A stretch of DNA of 64,000 nucleotides from Dyella terrae (lineage in GTDB: Bacteria > Pseudomonadota > Gammaproteobacteria > Xanthomonadales > Rhodanobacteraceae), in the NCBI RefSeq assembly GCF_004322705.1, contig NZ_SIZZ01000001.1, positions 930,001-994,000 on the forward strand, written 5' to 3'. The notes below the pieces were generated by a model. That model made no database searches. It was not told the origin of the DNA and saw nothing but the letters and a program-made list of their open reading frames with translations. Of the stretch, positions 37,301 through 45,218 are shown one piece after another. Each line of letters begins with the position of its first letter. The first letter of the stretch is position 1. Both the position numbers and the translations under genes were made by a program.

Positions 37301-40300
37301 GGGGCTGGGTTTCAGTGAGCGTGTAGCCGGCGCCATTGGATGGCAGCAAGCCGTCGAAGACGTACTCACCCTGCGCATCCGTGGTGACAGTGCGATGGAC
37401 AGGCTGGCCGTCCATGTCCGTGCCGGTCAGCGTGATGGTCACGCCGGCGAGGCCGGTTTCACCCGCGTCACGCGTGCCGTTGCTGTTGGCGTCGACGAAG
37501 ACCGAACCGGCCAGGCGCGCGGCAAGCTCACCGAAGTTGTAGTTCGCGCCAATCTGCGACACGCCAAGCACGATGTTGTCGAACTGATCGTTGACCGCGT
37601 TGGTACCACCGAGGGTGCCGATTTGCTCCTTGCCGTCCTTGTATTGCGGCGGCTGGGTTTCGGCGATGCGATAGGTGCCCGCCGGCAGGTTCGATGCGAG
37701 ATAGGCACCGGAGGCGTCGGTCGTCACCGTCACCACGGCATTCGTCGTCGTGTTGGTGATCGTGATCGTCACGTTGGCGATGCTGGTCTCGCCCGCATCG
37801 CGCACGCCATTGTTGTTGGCGTCGACGTATACGAAGCCACCCAGACCCTGGCCGATCTCACCGAAGTTGTAGCCGGTGCCGGTCTGGCCCGCGCCAAGCA
37901 CGATGTTGCCGATGAGGTCGTTGGCGATCACACCGCCGTTCGGCGAACCGGCGACGACACCCACCGTTTCCTCACCGTCTTCCCATTGCGAGGGCTGCGT
38001 TTCGGCGATGGCATAGGTACCCGGACGCAAGTTCGGGAAGCTGTAGCTGCCGTCGTTTGCGGTAGTGGTCGTCTGATTGACCGGCTGGTTAAGGTCGTCG
38101 GTGCCCGTGAGCGTGATCGTGACGCCGCCGATGCCGGCGGTTTCTGTGGCATCGCGCTTGCCGTTCTTGTTGGCATCGATATAGACGAAGCCGCCCAGCG
38201 ACGTCGCCGCCAGTTCACCAAAGTTGTAGTTGATGCCCTGCTCGCCCGGCTTCAGCGTGATGCCGGTGAAGACATTGCCATCAGCCGACGCCGTACCTGG
38301 CGTGGCGATGCCGGTGCCGACCGTGGCCCTGCCCGGCAGGTAACCGGTCGGCTGGGTTTCAGTGACGGTGTACTGACCCGGGCGCAGTTGAGTGAAGCTG
38401 TAGTTGCCCGAGGCATCGGTGGTCGTGGTCTTGGAAACGGCCAGACCAAGATCGTCCGTACCCGTCAGCGTGACGGTGACCGCAGGACTGCCAATGCCCG
38501 GCTCACCCGCGTCCACGACGCCGTTGTTATTGAGATCGCTGTAAACCTTGCCGCTGATCCTGGCGTCGGGCAGTTCACCAAAGTTGTAACCGGTCGCGGC
38601 CGTGTTGCCCGGCAAACTGATGGCGGTGATCGCATCGCCAGGATTGGTTGCCGTGCCACCCGCGCTACCGGCCACGTCGATACCGTCGCGATAGCCCGCA
38701 GGCTGCGTGGTTTCGGTAACCGTGTACGTACCCTTCGGAAGATAGGCAATGGTGTAGCTGCCATCGGCGGCGCTGGTCACGCTCTTGCTGACCGCCGTGC
38801 CGTCAACGGCCGTACCGGTCACCTTGAGGGTGACGCCCGCGATACCCGCCTCGCCCGCATCCTTCACGCCATTGTTGTTGAGGTCGGCGTAGACGAAGCC
38901 GGCGATCGACGACGTGGTGATGGAAACATTGCCGTTCGCGCTGTTGTTCGCGGGCTGCGTTTCCAGCGAGGTCGTACTGATGCTGGCCACATTGGTCAGC
39001 GTCGAGGGATTGCTCGAGGGCTGGCCCGTGACGCGCACAGGCACCGTGATGGTCGTCGTCGCATTGACCGCAACGTCATCGCCCAGATCGCAGGCGAAAC
39101 TGGTGCCACCGGCAACGCCGGTACACGGCGTCGACGGCATCGACGGGAAGCCCGAATTGGCGGCGACCGTTGGTGTGCCCGTCAGGGCCATGCCCGCAGG
39201 CAGGCTGTCGGTAAGCTGCACGCCATCGGCCACACCAGGACCGTTATTGGCGACGACGATGGTGTAGTTGAAACCCTCGCGATAACCGATGCTGGACGGG
39301 TTGGCGGTCTTGCTGACCACGGCCACGTCGGCCTTGGTGCGCACCGTGGTGCTTTCCGTCGGGTTGTTATTGTTCGGCTGCGTATCAAAACCGGCGGCCA
39401 CTTCATCGGAGCTGGTCGCCAGCTTCAGCGTGGTGGTGCCCTTGGCTTCGCCACGCATGGTGACCTGCACCGCGACGCTGGTGCTGTTGGCGACGTGGCC
39501 CAGTTGACAGGTGACATTCCCGCCGATCTGACCCACGGGCGGTATGCTGCAGGTGACGCCAGCAGGGGTGGAGATCGACTGGAAGCTCAGCAGCGCCGGC
39601 GGCAGGGTCGCCACGAAGTTGGCATTTTCGGCGTACGACGGGCCGCTGTTGGTCAGCGTCAGCGTGTACGTCATGTTGTCGCCGACGGCGACCGGGTCGG
39701 GGTTGTCGACGATGTTGCCGAGGATGTCGAGCGCCGGATTGTTTACCGGGACATTGGCCGTGCCGCTGTTGTTGGTGGAGTCCAGCTCAATCGTCGAGGT
39801 GCTGGCCGTGGCCGTATTGACCAGGGTGGTGCCGCGCGTCACATCGTTCGGGCGCACGACGACGGTCACCGTCTGCTGGGCTTTCGAATTGATCGAAGCC
39901 CAACCGCATTGCAGGCCGCGGTTCGCGGATGTTGTCACCGCATTGGCGGCCGGCTTGACGGTACAGGTACCGCCTCCCGAAGCCGTGGCCGAAACGAAGG
40001 TCACATCCAGCGGCAGCTGATCGAGCACGCTGACGCCCTGCGCCTGGCTGTAATTGCCGTTCTTGACCGTGATCACATACGTCAGCGTCTGCCCTGCCGT
40101 CGCCGGCGAAGGCGTGCCGGTGACAACGACGCTCAGATCAGCGCGCGCATCGGTGGTGGTGGTGACGCTGTCGTTGTTGTTGTCGTAGTTCGGATCGGCG
40201 GTCGTCGGCGAGACGACATACGCGCTGTTGGTGCGCGCGCCGCCATCGCCGCCGGGACGGATCTTCACCGTGATCACGGGACAGTTGACGCCTGCCGTAC

Positions 40301-42302
40301 ACATCGGCACATCGCCAAGCGTGCACTTGAGGCTGACACCGTTGGCCGAAGTGACGGTTGGTGCCGGACACGTGGCGCCGACCGGTGCGTTGGCGATGCC
40401 TGCGCCGATGAAGCCCGCGCCCGTGGCGCCGGTGCTGCTGTTGATAAGCGTGTCGATCTGGTCGGCGACCGTGACGCCAACAGCCGTCTGCGGACCGGTA
40501 TTGACCACTTCAAGCGTGTAGTCCAGCTCGTCGCCCGCGGCAATCGTGCTCGCCGAGGCTTTCTTGATCAGCTGCAGATCGGCCGAATCCGGACCGGCCT
40601 GCACGCCTACCGAATGACTGACGCAATCGTTGCTGCTGTCGTTGTCGCCCCACGGCGTACCCGCGGCGGAAGGCGCCGAGGACACGCACATGGTGTTGTT
40701 CATGGTGCCAACGGCGTCGGCATGAACGGCATAGATGACTGCCTGCGATGTTCCGCCGACAGCCAGGGGTGAACCGGAGGTGTAGTCACGCGAGCAGGTG
40801 ACGGTCTGGTTGCCCGCCGTCGGCGTAAACGGTGCCGCGGGTGCGCAGGTCCAGCCGTTGGTCTGCTTGTAGGCGGTGAGCGTCACGCCCACAGGCAAGG
40901 TGTCGGTCATCACCGCCTTGCCGGTCAGCGGCGCGGTGCCGTTGTTGTGAACCGAGACGACCCAGTCGAAACTCGATCCGACCGTTGCCAGCGCCGGCGA
41001 CGGGCCGGACTTGATGGCGGCCAGGTCGGAGGTCGGATCGACCACGCCCACGGTCGCGGAGCCGCTGTTGTTGGCGGTGTTCGGGTCGGTGAGCGTGCTG
41101 TTGGCGGTTGCCGTGTTGATCACCGCCGTCACGGCCGTCACGGCCTTCACCGGCACCGTGATCTGCGGCATGGCGATGTTGTAGCCAGCGGCGGAACCAC
41201 CGAGGGGGCGCGAACAGGTGATCGTCTGGCCCACCGGCGCCGCACAGGTCCAGCCTGTGCCCGACGGCGTACCGGTGATCTGGAACTGCGAGGGAACCGT
41301 ATCGGTGACGGTGACGCTGGTCGGGTTGTCGCCGGTGTAGCGCGGCGCCAGGATGAAGCTGAAGGCCGTACCAGTGAGAATCGGTGAACCAACACTGGCG
41401 GTCTTGGTCAGGCTGACGTCGCTGCCGTTGTTGACGGCGACATTCGTCACGACCGTGTTGTTGCCGCTGTCCGGATCCTGTGCCGCACCGGACGACGTCA
41501 CCGAGACGCTGCCGCTGAAGGCCATGTTCGAACCGCCGGCAGCCGAAACCACACCGCCGACCGTGCCGATGCTCTTGTTCGCGTCCTTGGCGATCGAGCC
41601 GGTGATGTCGCAGGTGAGCTTCAGCGCGGCGATCGTGCAGCCCGTCGGCAAGGTGCCGGTACTGTTGAAGCCTGGCGGCAGATTCGCGGTGACGCGCACG
41701 CTGCTGGCAGCATCCGGGCCATGATTGATCACGGCGATGGCATAGCTGAGCGCGCCGCCCGATATCACCTGGCTGGTCGGCGACTGCACGACCGAGAGCT
41801 CCAGGTCCGCACCCTGGTTGATGGTGGTGTCCTGGGTGATGTCGGTGTTGTTGCCCGGCGCAGTGTCCACTTCATTGGACGTCGCCGAGGCTTTGTTGGT
41901 GATGATGCCAGCCACCAGCGCGCGCACCTGGATGCTGACGGTGGTGCTTGCACTGCTCGCCAGGGACCCCAGATCGCAGGTCAGCACCCCAGCCACCGGT
42001 GCGCCGCAGGTCGCGCCTGCCGGTGCACTCACGCCAACGTAGGTAGCGCCCGCGGGCAAGGTGTCGATCAGCTTGACGCCCGTCGCGAGCGTGCTGCCGT
42101 TGTTGTCCACGCGAACCGTGTAGGTGACGATGCCGCCGGCCGGCGAAGGGTCGGAACCCGCGTCGGAGTTATTGACGACCAGGTCGACCGCCGCCATGAC
42201 CGGCCCGGCGGCAAGCAGCAGCACACCGGCGAGCGCGATGCGACCCAGCAGGGGCCATGCGCGCGAACGCATCGTGGGGGCTTGCGTACGTTGGAGTTCC
42301 AT
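34377..42302 (-). CDS. Giant DUF11/SdrD_B repeat surface protein (2641 aa)
   Basis: Exported repeat protein, probably a surface filament or adhesin. Signal peptide (PLLGRIALAGVLLLAAGPVM then AA) precedes about eight DUF11 modules (residues about 38-1120; typical units begin ADLxxxK and contain TYTVRVDNNGS or YTIVVANNGPG). Nine SdrD_B-type modules follow (about 1130-2070), each starting like GFVYADLNNNGVKDAGEAGI with the Asp-rich Ca-binding-type loop DxNxNGxxDxxE. After these come a carboxypeptidase-regulatory-like segment, one more DUF11 (KGDLVPYTVTLTNTLG), a last SdrD_B-like unit (KVFDDRNGNGYQDQGEPGV) and a 95-residue C-terminal domain that weakly resembles an OmpA peptidoglycan-binding fold (FEKDGNALLDTWASQLPKLY). 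The ATG at 42302 has GGGA upstream; ATG 42314 and 42413 are alternatives. It is translationally coupled to the barrel gene. Confidence 0.85.
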   Translation of the reverse strand: MELQRTQAPTMRSRAWPLLGRIALAGVLLLAAGPVMAAVDLVVNNSDAGSDPSPAGGIVTYTVRVDNNGSTLATGVKLIDTLPAGATYVGVSAPAGATCGAPVAGVLTCDLGSLASSASTTVSIQVRALVAGIITNKASATSNEVDTAPGNNTDITQDTTINQGADLELSVVQSPTSQVISGGALSYAIAVINHGPDAASSVRVTANLPPGFNSTGTLPTGCTIAALKLTCDITGSIAKDANKSIGTVGGVVSAAGGSNMAFSGSVSVTSSGAAQDPDSGNNTVVTNVAVNNGSDVSLTKTASVGSPILTGTAFSFILAPRYTGDNPTSVTVTDTVPSQFQITGTPSGTGWTCAAPVGQTITCSRPLGGSAAGYNIAMPQITVPVKAVTAVTAVINTATANSTLTDPNTANNSGSATVGVVDPTSDLAAIKSGPSPALATVGSSFDWVVSVHNNGTAPLTGKAVMTDTLPVGVTLTAYKQTNGWTCAPAAPFTPTAGNQTVTCSRDYTSGSPLAVGGTSQAVIYAVHADAVGTMNNTMCVSSAPSAAGTPWGDNDSSNDCVSHSVGVQAGPDSADLQLIKKASASTIAAGDELDYTLEVVNTGPQTAVGVTVADQIDTLINSSTGATGAGFIGAGIANAPVGATCPAPTVTSANGVSLKCTLGDVPMCTAGVNCPVITVKIRPGGDGGARTNSAYVVSPTTADPNYDNNNDSVTTTTDARADLSVVVTGTPSPATAGQTLTYVITVKNGNYSQAQGVSVLDQLPLDVTFVSATASGGGTCTVKPAANAVTTSANRGLQCGWASINSKAQQTVTVVVRPNDVTRGTTLVNTATASTSTIELDSTNNSGTANVPVNNPALDILGNIVDNPDPVAVGDNMTYTLTLTNSGPSYAENANFVATLPPALLSFQSISTPAGVTCSIPPVGQIGGNVTCQLGHVANSTSVAVQVTMRGEAKGTTTLKLATSSDEVAAGFDTQPNNNNPTESTTVRTKADVAVVSKTANPSSIGYREGFNYTIVVANNGPGVADGVQLTDSLPAGMALTGTPTVAANSGFPSMPSTPCTGVAGGTSFACDLGDDVAVNATTTITVPVRVTGQPSSNPSTLTNVASISTTSLETQPANNSANGNVSITTSSIAGFVYADLNNNGVKDAGEAGIAGVTLKVTGTAVDGTAVSKSVTSAADGSYTIAYLPKGTYTVTETTQPAGYRDGIDVAGSAGGTATNPGDAITAISLPGNTAATGYNFGELPDARISGKVYSDLNNNGVVDAGEPGIGSPAVTVTLTGTDDLGLAVSKTTTTDASGNYSFTQLRPGQYTVTETQPTGYLPGRATVGTGIATPGTASADGNVFTGITLKPGEQGINYNFGELAATSLGGFVYIDANKNGKRDATETAGIGGVTITLTGTDDLNQPVNQTTTTANDGSYSFPNLRPGTYAIAETQPSQWEDGEETVGVVAGSPNGGVIANDLIGNIVLGAGQTGTGYNFGEIGQGLGGFVYVDANNNGVRDAGETSIANVTITITNTTTNAVVTVTTDASGAYLASNLPAGTYRIAETQPPQYKDGKEQIGTLGGTNAVNDQFDNIVLGVSQIGANYNFGELAARLAGSVFVDANSNGTRDAGETGLAGVTITLTGTDMDGQPVHRTVTTDAQGEYVFDGLLPSNGAGYTLTETQPPAYADGAEHVGSLGGTAGPAGTSVISAIHVAAGAQGSDYDFAELTGGITGSVFVDANNDGVRDAGEKPLAGVTVRIVGTDIDGHPVDRTTTTGADGTYTFAGLTKAGPGGYTITETQPEGYIDGKAMPGQIDGSACAVCSNATHHVIGNVPFDPEKTFTAFDFPELTPSALHGSVYDDVDGNGVQDTNEGLSGVTVTLTGTDDLGQSVTRTTTTGSDGSYSFDNLRPGAYVLTETQPEGLGDVGSRAGTAGGSTTPNAISAINLPQGTTATGYDFIDHGGVLGGAVYFDQNGNGVRDAGEPGIPGVTITLNGPVSHTVTTQADGSYQFTGLVAGNYTVTETQPALYQDGGVTIGSAGGTKGTNSVGNIALAAGINAHGYDFPELTGADGSIAGGVWLNDASGNPLVKDPGEAGLQGWYVELYQNGSRVTSVAAAATDAQGNYLLRNVPAGTGYELRFVSPGGTYYGYPVSQDPNAQWNGTVDKTAAMPSIRGVSVGSGVSVIQQDLPLDPGGIVYDSVTRQPLAGAHVTLLGPSGQPVEAQYVAGGQGNIAQTTGSDGLYQFLLMPGAPAGTYTVRVEAPAGYLNAPSSMHAPAGNELPVPSGAETYRVSPLNGPPSSGDLPPYYLSFDVTPTSVAFAGNHIPVDPVLQGAIRVTKTTPKINVSKGDLVPYTVTLTNTLGATLSNIAATDLVPAGFKYRTQSARVDGVAREPVINGRTLSWPELTIGPNQSRTVTLVLVIGSGVGEGEYTNQAWAVNTVANRVVSNIGTAVVRLVPDPTFDCADLIGKVFDDRNGNGYQDQGEPGVAGVRLATPRGLLVTTDADGRYHVPCADIPQYQRGSNFVMKLDERSLPTGYRMTTENPGDVRMTAGKMSKLNFGVALYRVVRVDVSAAAFEKDGNALLDTWASQLPKLYERIKGQPSVLRLSYHLQPGENDDKSKPRLRELQRRIEDDWKRSGDGHPVLVEQEIAEVQP
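36090..38930 (-). repeat. Tandem array of about nine SdrD_B-coding repeats
   Basis: Within the giant gene a unit of roughly 330-360 bases recurs. The conserved core, encoding the DxNxNGxxDxGE loop, appears on the plus strand near 38872, 38521, 38161, 37808, 37476, 37121, 36758, 36430 and (degenerate) 36100. Units differ enough that recent duplication is limited to parts of the array. The eight upstream DUF11 modules (about 38960-42200) are more diverged from each other. Confidence 0.85.
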
Positions 42303-42764
42303 CAGACATCCCATGTTTCTGAGGACAAAACCTCCCCTGGCGCGCCTCGCCAGAGGCACGCGCGGGTTTGTCGCCGAGGGGGTGGTTTTCGACTTCCGAA
42401 GCGCGGATAACACGGATGCGCCCGAAGCGCTTCGGACGAAGCGTCGGTCGCACTGGTCATTCGGCGGGAGGAACTTCGAGGACGTCGCATGGGGTGCGAC
42501 GCACCGATCACGGCCCCTGTTTCCGTGATCGGCTCAACTTACTTGCGCTCGGTCCATGTGCTAGACCGGCAACGGTGCGAACGATAAGCCGATCAAAGGA
42601 AACAGGTTTTTGATCGAGCGGACGCCAGCTTTGCGTGAGCGGAATGGCGTCACCACGTCGCAGGCACTGGCCCGGCCAGGGGAAATCCGCTTCACTGCCG
42701 GTCGCGCGGCGCGTCTTGCCTGAAGGGAAAGTCGCTCGATGCAGTCTGAGGAAGTTGGAGCAGC
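42303..42764. promoter_or_regulatory. Divergent promoter region of the giant surface protein and the AraC-type response regulator
   Basis: 462 bases with no supported gene. CGAAGCG occurs three times in one orientation (42397-42403, 42423-42429, 42437-42443), the middle copy inside a 14-base palindrome CCGAAGCGCTTCGG (42422-42435). About 70 bases further on is a long inverted repeat (42504-42532). These lie 95 to 230 bases upstream of the surface-protein start and are candidate binding sites for the divergently encoded regulator (inference). Confidence 0.6.
42504..42532. promoter_or_regulatory. Ten-base perfect inverted repeat, nine-base spacer
   Basis: CCGATCACGG and CCGTGATCGG flank CCCCTGTTT. 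There is no T run on either side, so an operator is more likely than a terminator. It sits centrally between the two divergent genes. Confidence 0.6.
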
Positions 42765-43535
42765 ATGGTGCTGAAGCAGGAACAACCGCTCGTACTCATC
42801 ATTGACGATCAGCCGGAACAGCTGGGCGCGGTCACCGCCCTGCTTCGCGCGGAGCGGCTAAGGATAAGCATCGCCACCGATGGCAGGCAGGGCTACGAAC
42901 GCGCCCAGGCCCTGAACCCGCACATCATCCTCCTCGACGTGCGCATGCCCGGCACCGACGGCTTCGCCGTCTGCCGGCTGCTCAAGGCCTCGGCGCGCAC
43001 GCGCGACATCCCGGTGATCTTCCTGAGCGCAGCCATCACTGATGAAGAGCGCCTGCAGGGTCTGACCCAGGGCGGCGTCGACTACGTGCCCAAGCCTTGC
43101 CTTCCCGCCGAAGTGCTGGCCCGCATTCGCATCCACCTGCATCTGGCGGCGCGTACGCCTGCCCCAGCGTCGGACCTCACGCCAGCCACCCCCGCCTCGC
43201 ACGACGAAGTCATCCTTCGCGCCGCCATGCGCCTGATCGGTAGCGATCTGGCCCATGTGCCGTCGCTGGCTGACATTGCGCACAAAGTGGGCACGCACGA
43301 CAAGCGCCTGTCCGCCATCTTCCGGCAGCATCTGGGCATGACCGTCTTTGCGTGGATTCGCGATGAACGACTGCGCCGCGCCCGGGAGCTGCTCGCCGAT
43401 TCGCGCATGAGCATCCAGGACGTGGCCGACCAGGTGGGCTTTCGCAATGCCTGCAACCTGAGCACCGCATTCCGCGATCGCATGGGGGTTACGCCGAGCG
43501 CTTTCCGGCGGACGCTGGCGGTCGAAAGCGCCTGA
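42765..43535 (+). CDS. Response regulator: receiver domain plus AraC-type DNA-binding domain
   Basis: A 256-residue transcription factor. The receiver spans about residues 8-125, with acidic pair IIDDQ, phospho-acceptor Asp58 in IILLDVRMPGTDGF and Lys in DYVPKPCLPAE. A Pro/Ala linker leads to an AraC/XylS helix-turn-helix pair at about 160-252 (SLADIAHKVGTHDKRLSAIF and SIQDVADQVGFRNACNLSTA), ending RMGVTPSAFRR. GGAG precedes the ATG. It is divergent from the giant repeat protein, and the same block has a propeller hybrid kinase that lacks an output domain, making this the likely partner (inference). In Bacteroides-type systems both halves are fused in one protein. Confidence 0.9.
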   Translation: MVLKQEQPLVLIIDDQPEQLGAVTALLRAERLRISIATDGRQGYERAQALNPHIILLDVRMPGTDGFAVCRLLKASARTRDIPVIFLSAAITDEERLQGLTQGGVDYVPKPCLPAEVLARIRIHLHLAARTPAPASDLTPATPASHDEVILRAAMRLIGSDLAHVPSLADIAHKVGTHDKRLSAIFRQHLGMTVFAWIRDERLRRARELLADSRMSIQDVADQVGFRNACNLSTAFRDRMGVTPSAFRRTLAVESA

Positions 43536-43746
43536 CGTCGAACCAGGCGGCGTTTCTTTCGCGCGCATTCACCGGACAACAGGCTCATCACGCCGTCACG
43601 GGCAAGCACACCCTGGCCAGACGATCTCCCGGATGAATGCACCATGCATCGAGCGAAGCCATGCATGATCCGACGACGCCAGGCGCACGCCTTGCGCACG
43701 TGACCGCGCGCAAAGTCCATGATGTCTTACCAAGAGGCATGCATCC

Positions 43747-43962
43747 ATGGCGACGACTCACGCTCCCACATGCGCTCACGCGCCTTGCAACTGTTCCGTC
43801 GCCGCGCCCGGTGAATTCTGCGGCGAGTACTGCCGAAGCGTTGCCGAGAGCGGCGTGATCGAATCCGCCTGTGCTTGCGGGCATTTGGCTTGCGCACAAC
43901 TGCGCAAGGTTCAGCGCGAAACGGCGCCGAAGGCGTCCGGACACAAGTCGCGACATCACTAG
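43747..43962 (+). CDS. Metallothionein-like small Cys-rich protein
   Basis: 71 residues with nine cysteines spaced like bacterial metallothioneins: CAHAPCNC near the N-terminus, FCGEYC in the middle and CACGHLAC near residue 46, followed by a basic His-containing tail (KASGHKSRHH). Known bacterial metallothioneins such as SmtA/BmtA have the same C-x-x-x-P-C-x-C, Y/F-C-x-x-x-C and C-x-C/G-H-x-x-C elements, where they bind Zn or Cd in the cytoplasm. An AGAGG site lies nine bases before the ATG. It stands alone between the response regulator and the GT4 gene. Metal specificity cannot be inferred. Confidence 0.8.
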   Translation: MATTHAPTCAHAPCNCSVAAPGEFCGEYCRSVAESGVIESACACGHLACAQLRKVQRETAPKASGHKSRHH

Positions 43963-44059
43963 TTGAACGGTGCCCTCATGCTAGGGCTTGCTTGGCGCGA
44001 ATCGCTCACGTGCTTTCGACGCGAACTCCACCGACGCCGCTTCACAGTGGACGCTCCCC

Positions 44060-44088
44060 CTTTCGCGACGGACGTTGTGTCGCGAAAG
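44060..44088. promoter_or_regulatory. Ten-base perfect inverted repeat upstream of the GT4 gene
   Basis: CTTTCGCGAC and GTCGCGAAAG enclose a nine-base spacer, 62 bases before the GT4 start. A potential operator; no T run follows the right arm. Its arm and spacer lengths equal those of the repeat at 42504-42532, though the sequences differ. Confidence 0.5.
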
Positions 44089-44150
44089 TCCACGAATGGA
44101 TGCCACTTAACCTGGGCGACACGCGTCAGCGTGAGCGCACGGAGGCAAGC

Positions 44151-45209
44151 ATGCGCATAGCCCAAATCTCACCTTTGTATGAGGCAGTCCCCCCGAAACT
44201 CTATGGCGGCACGGAGCGCATCGTGGCCTACCTGACGGACGCACTGGTCGCCCGCGGACACGAAGTTACCCTCTTTGCCGGCGCGGATGCCGATACGCGC
44301 GCACGGCTGGTGGCAACGCGCGAGCGATCCATCCGCCTCGATCCCTCCCCGCTCAAATCGGACCTGGCCGCGCATCTGGTCCTGCTACATCAGGTGCGCG
44401 AGCGGGCGCATGACTTCGATGTCCTGCATTTCCACATCGACCAACTGCACCTGCCCGTGTTCGAAGCCTATGCGGAGCGCACGCTGACCACGCTCCACGG
44501 GCGGCTCGACCTGACAGACCTGGCCAACGCCTATGCCTGCTGGCCTCAGTACGCTCTGGCCTCGATATCCAGGCAACAGCGCTCGCCCCTGCCGCGCGCC
44601 AACTGGATTGCCACGGTACCGCACGGCATCCCCGGCGATCTGTACCGTCCGCATATCGATGGCGACAAGCCCTACCTGGCCTTCCTGGGTCGCATCTCAC
44701 CGGAGAAGCGGCCCGACCGCGCCATCGCGATCGCCAAGCGCGCCGGCATGCCACTGCGCATGGCAGCGAAGGTGGACGCTGTTGACCGCGCCTATTTCCA
44801 TGAGGAGATCGAGCCCTTGCTCGATGATCCGTTGATCGAATACATCGGCGAAATTTCCGATCACGAGAAGGAAGCCTTCCTTGGTCATGCGCGCGCCCTT
44901 CTCTTCCCGATCGACTGGCCCGAGCCCTTCGGCCTGGTGATGATTGAAGCCATGGCCTGCGGCACGCCGGTCATCGCCTGGAATTGCGGCTCAGTGCCTG
45001 GCGTGGTCGACCACGGGCTTACCGGCTACATCGTGGCAAACATCGATGATGCCGTCACGGCCATCTCGCGCCTGGGCCATCTCAGTCGGGAGCGAATCCG
45101 CAGCGTGTTCGAGCGCCGCTTCACGGCCAACGTGATGGCGGCTGCTTACGAAGACGTCTACCGCGAGGTGATGCGGCAGTCGCCGGGCCTGCGCGCCGTC
45201 GGCATGTGA
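44151..45209 (+). CDS. GT4-family glycosyltransferase
   Basis: Retaining GT-B glycosyltransferase of about 352 residues, cytoplasmic. It opens with MRIAQISPLYEAVPPKLYGG and TERIVAYLTDALVARGHEV, the acceptor-domain pattern of GT4. The donor domain has LAFLGRISPEKRPDRAI, then FPIDWPEPFGLVMIEAMACG, the E-x7-E motif of the family, and TPVIAWNCGSVPGVVDHGLT. GGAGG lies seven bases before the ATG at 44151; longer in-frame extensions are unsupported. It is followed nine bases later by a debranching-type glucosidase. The pairing suggests synthesis and trimming of an alpha-glucan or glucosylated compound, but the sugar donor is not known. Confidence 0.87.
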   Translation: MRIAQISPLYEAVPPKLYGGTERIVAYLTDALVARGHEVTLFAGADADTRARLVATRERSIRLDPSPLKSDLAAHLVLLHQVRERAHDFDVLHFHIDQLHLPVFEAYAERTLTTLHGRLDLTDLANAYACWPQYALASISRQQRSPLPRANWIATVPHGIPGDLYRPHIDGDKPYLAFLGRISPEKRPDRAIAIAKRAGMPLRMAAKVDAVDRAYFHEEIEPLLDDPLIEYIGEISDHEKEAFLGHARALLFPIDWPEPFGLVMIEAMACGTPVIAWNCGSVPGVVDHGLTGYIVANIDDAVTAISRLGHLSRERIRSVFERRFTANVMAAAYEDVYREVMRQSPGLRAVGM

Positions 45210-45218
45210 GGCGACCGC

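Noticed and set aside
36090-38930. Regularly spaced repeats that could suggest a CRISPR array
   Set aside because: The period is about 350 bases, the units are coding and diverged, and there are no short identical repeats or spacers.
34200-40772. A 2190-codon open frame on the plus strand opposite the giant repeat gene
   Set aside because: It encodes Arg/His/Asp-rich sequence with no family resemblance and mirrors the codon pattern of the DUF11/SdrD_B gene; long antisense frames are expected opposite high-GC repeat genes.
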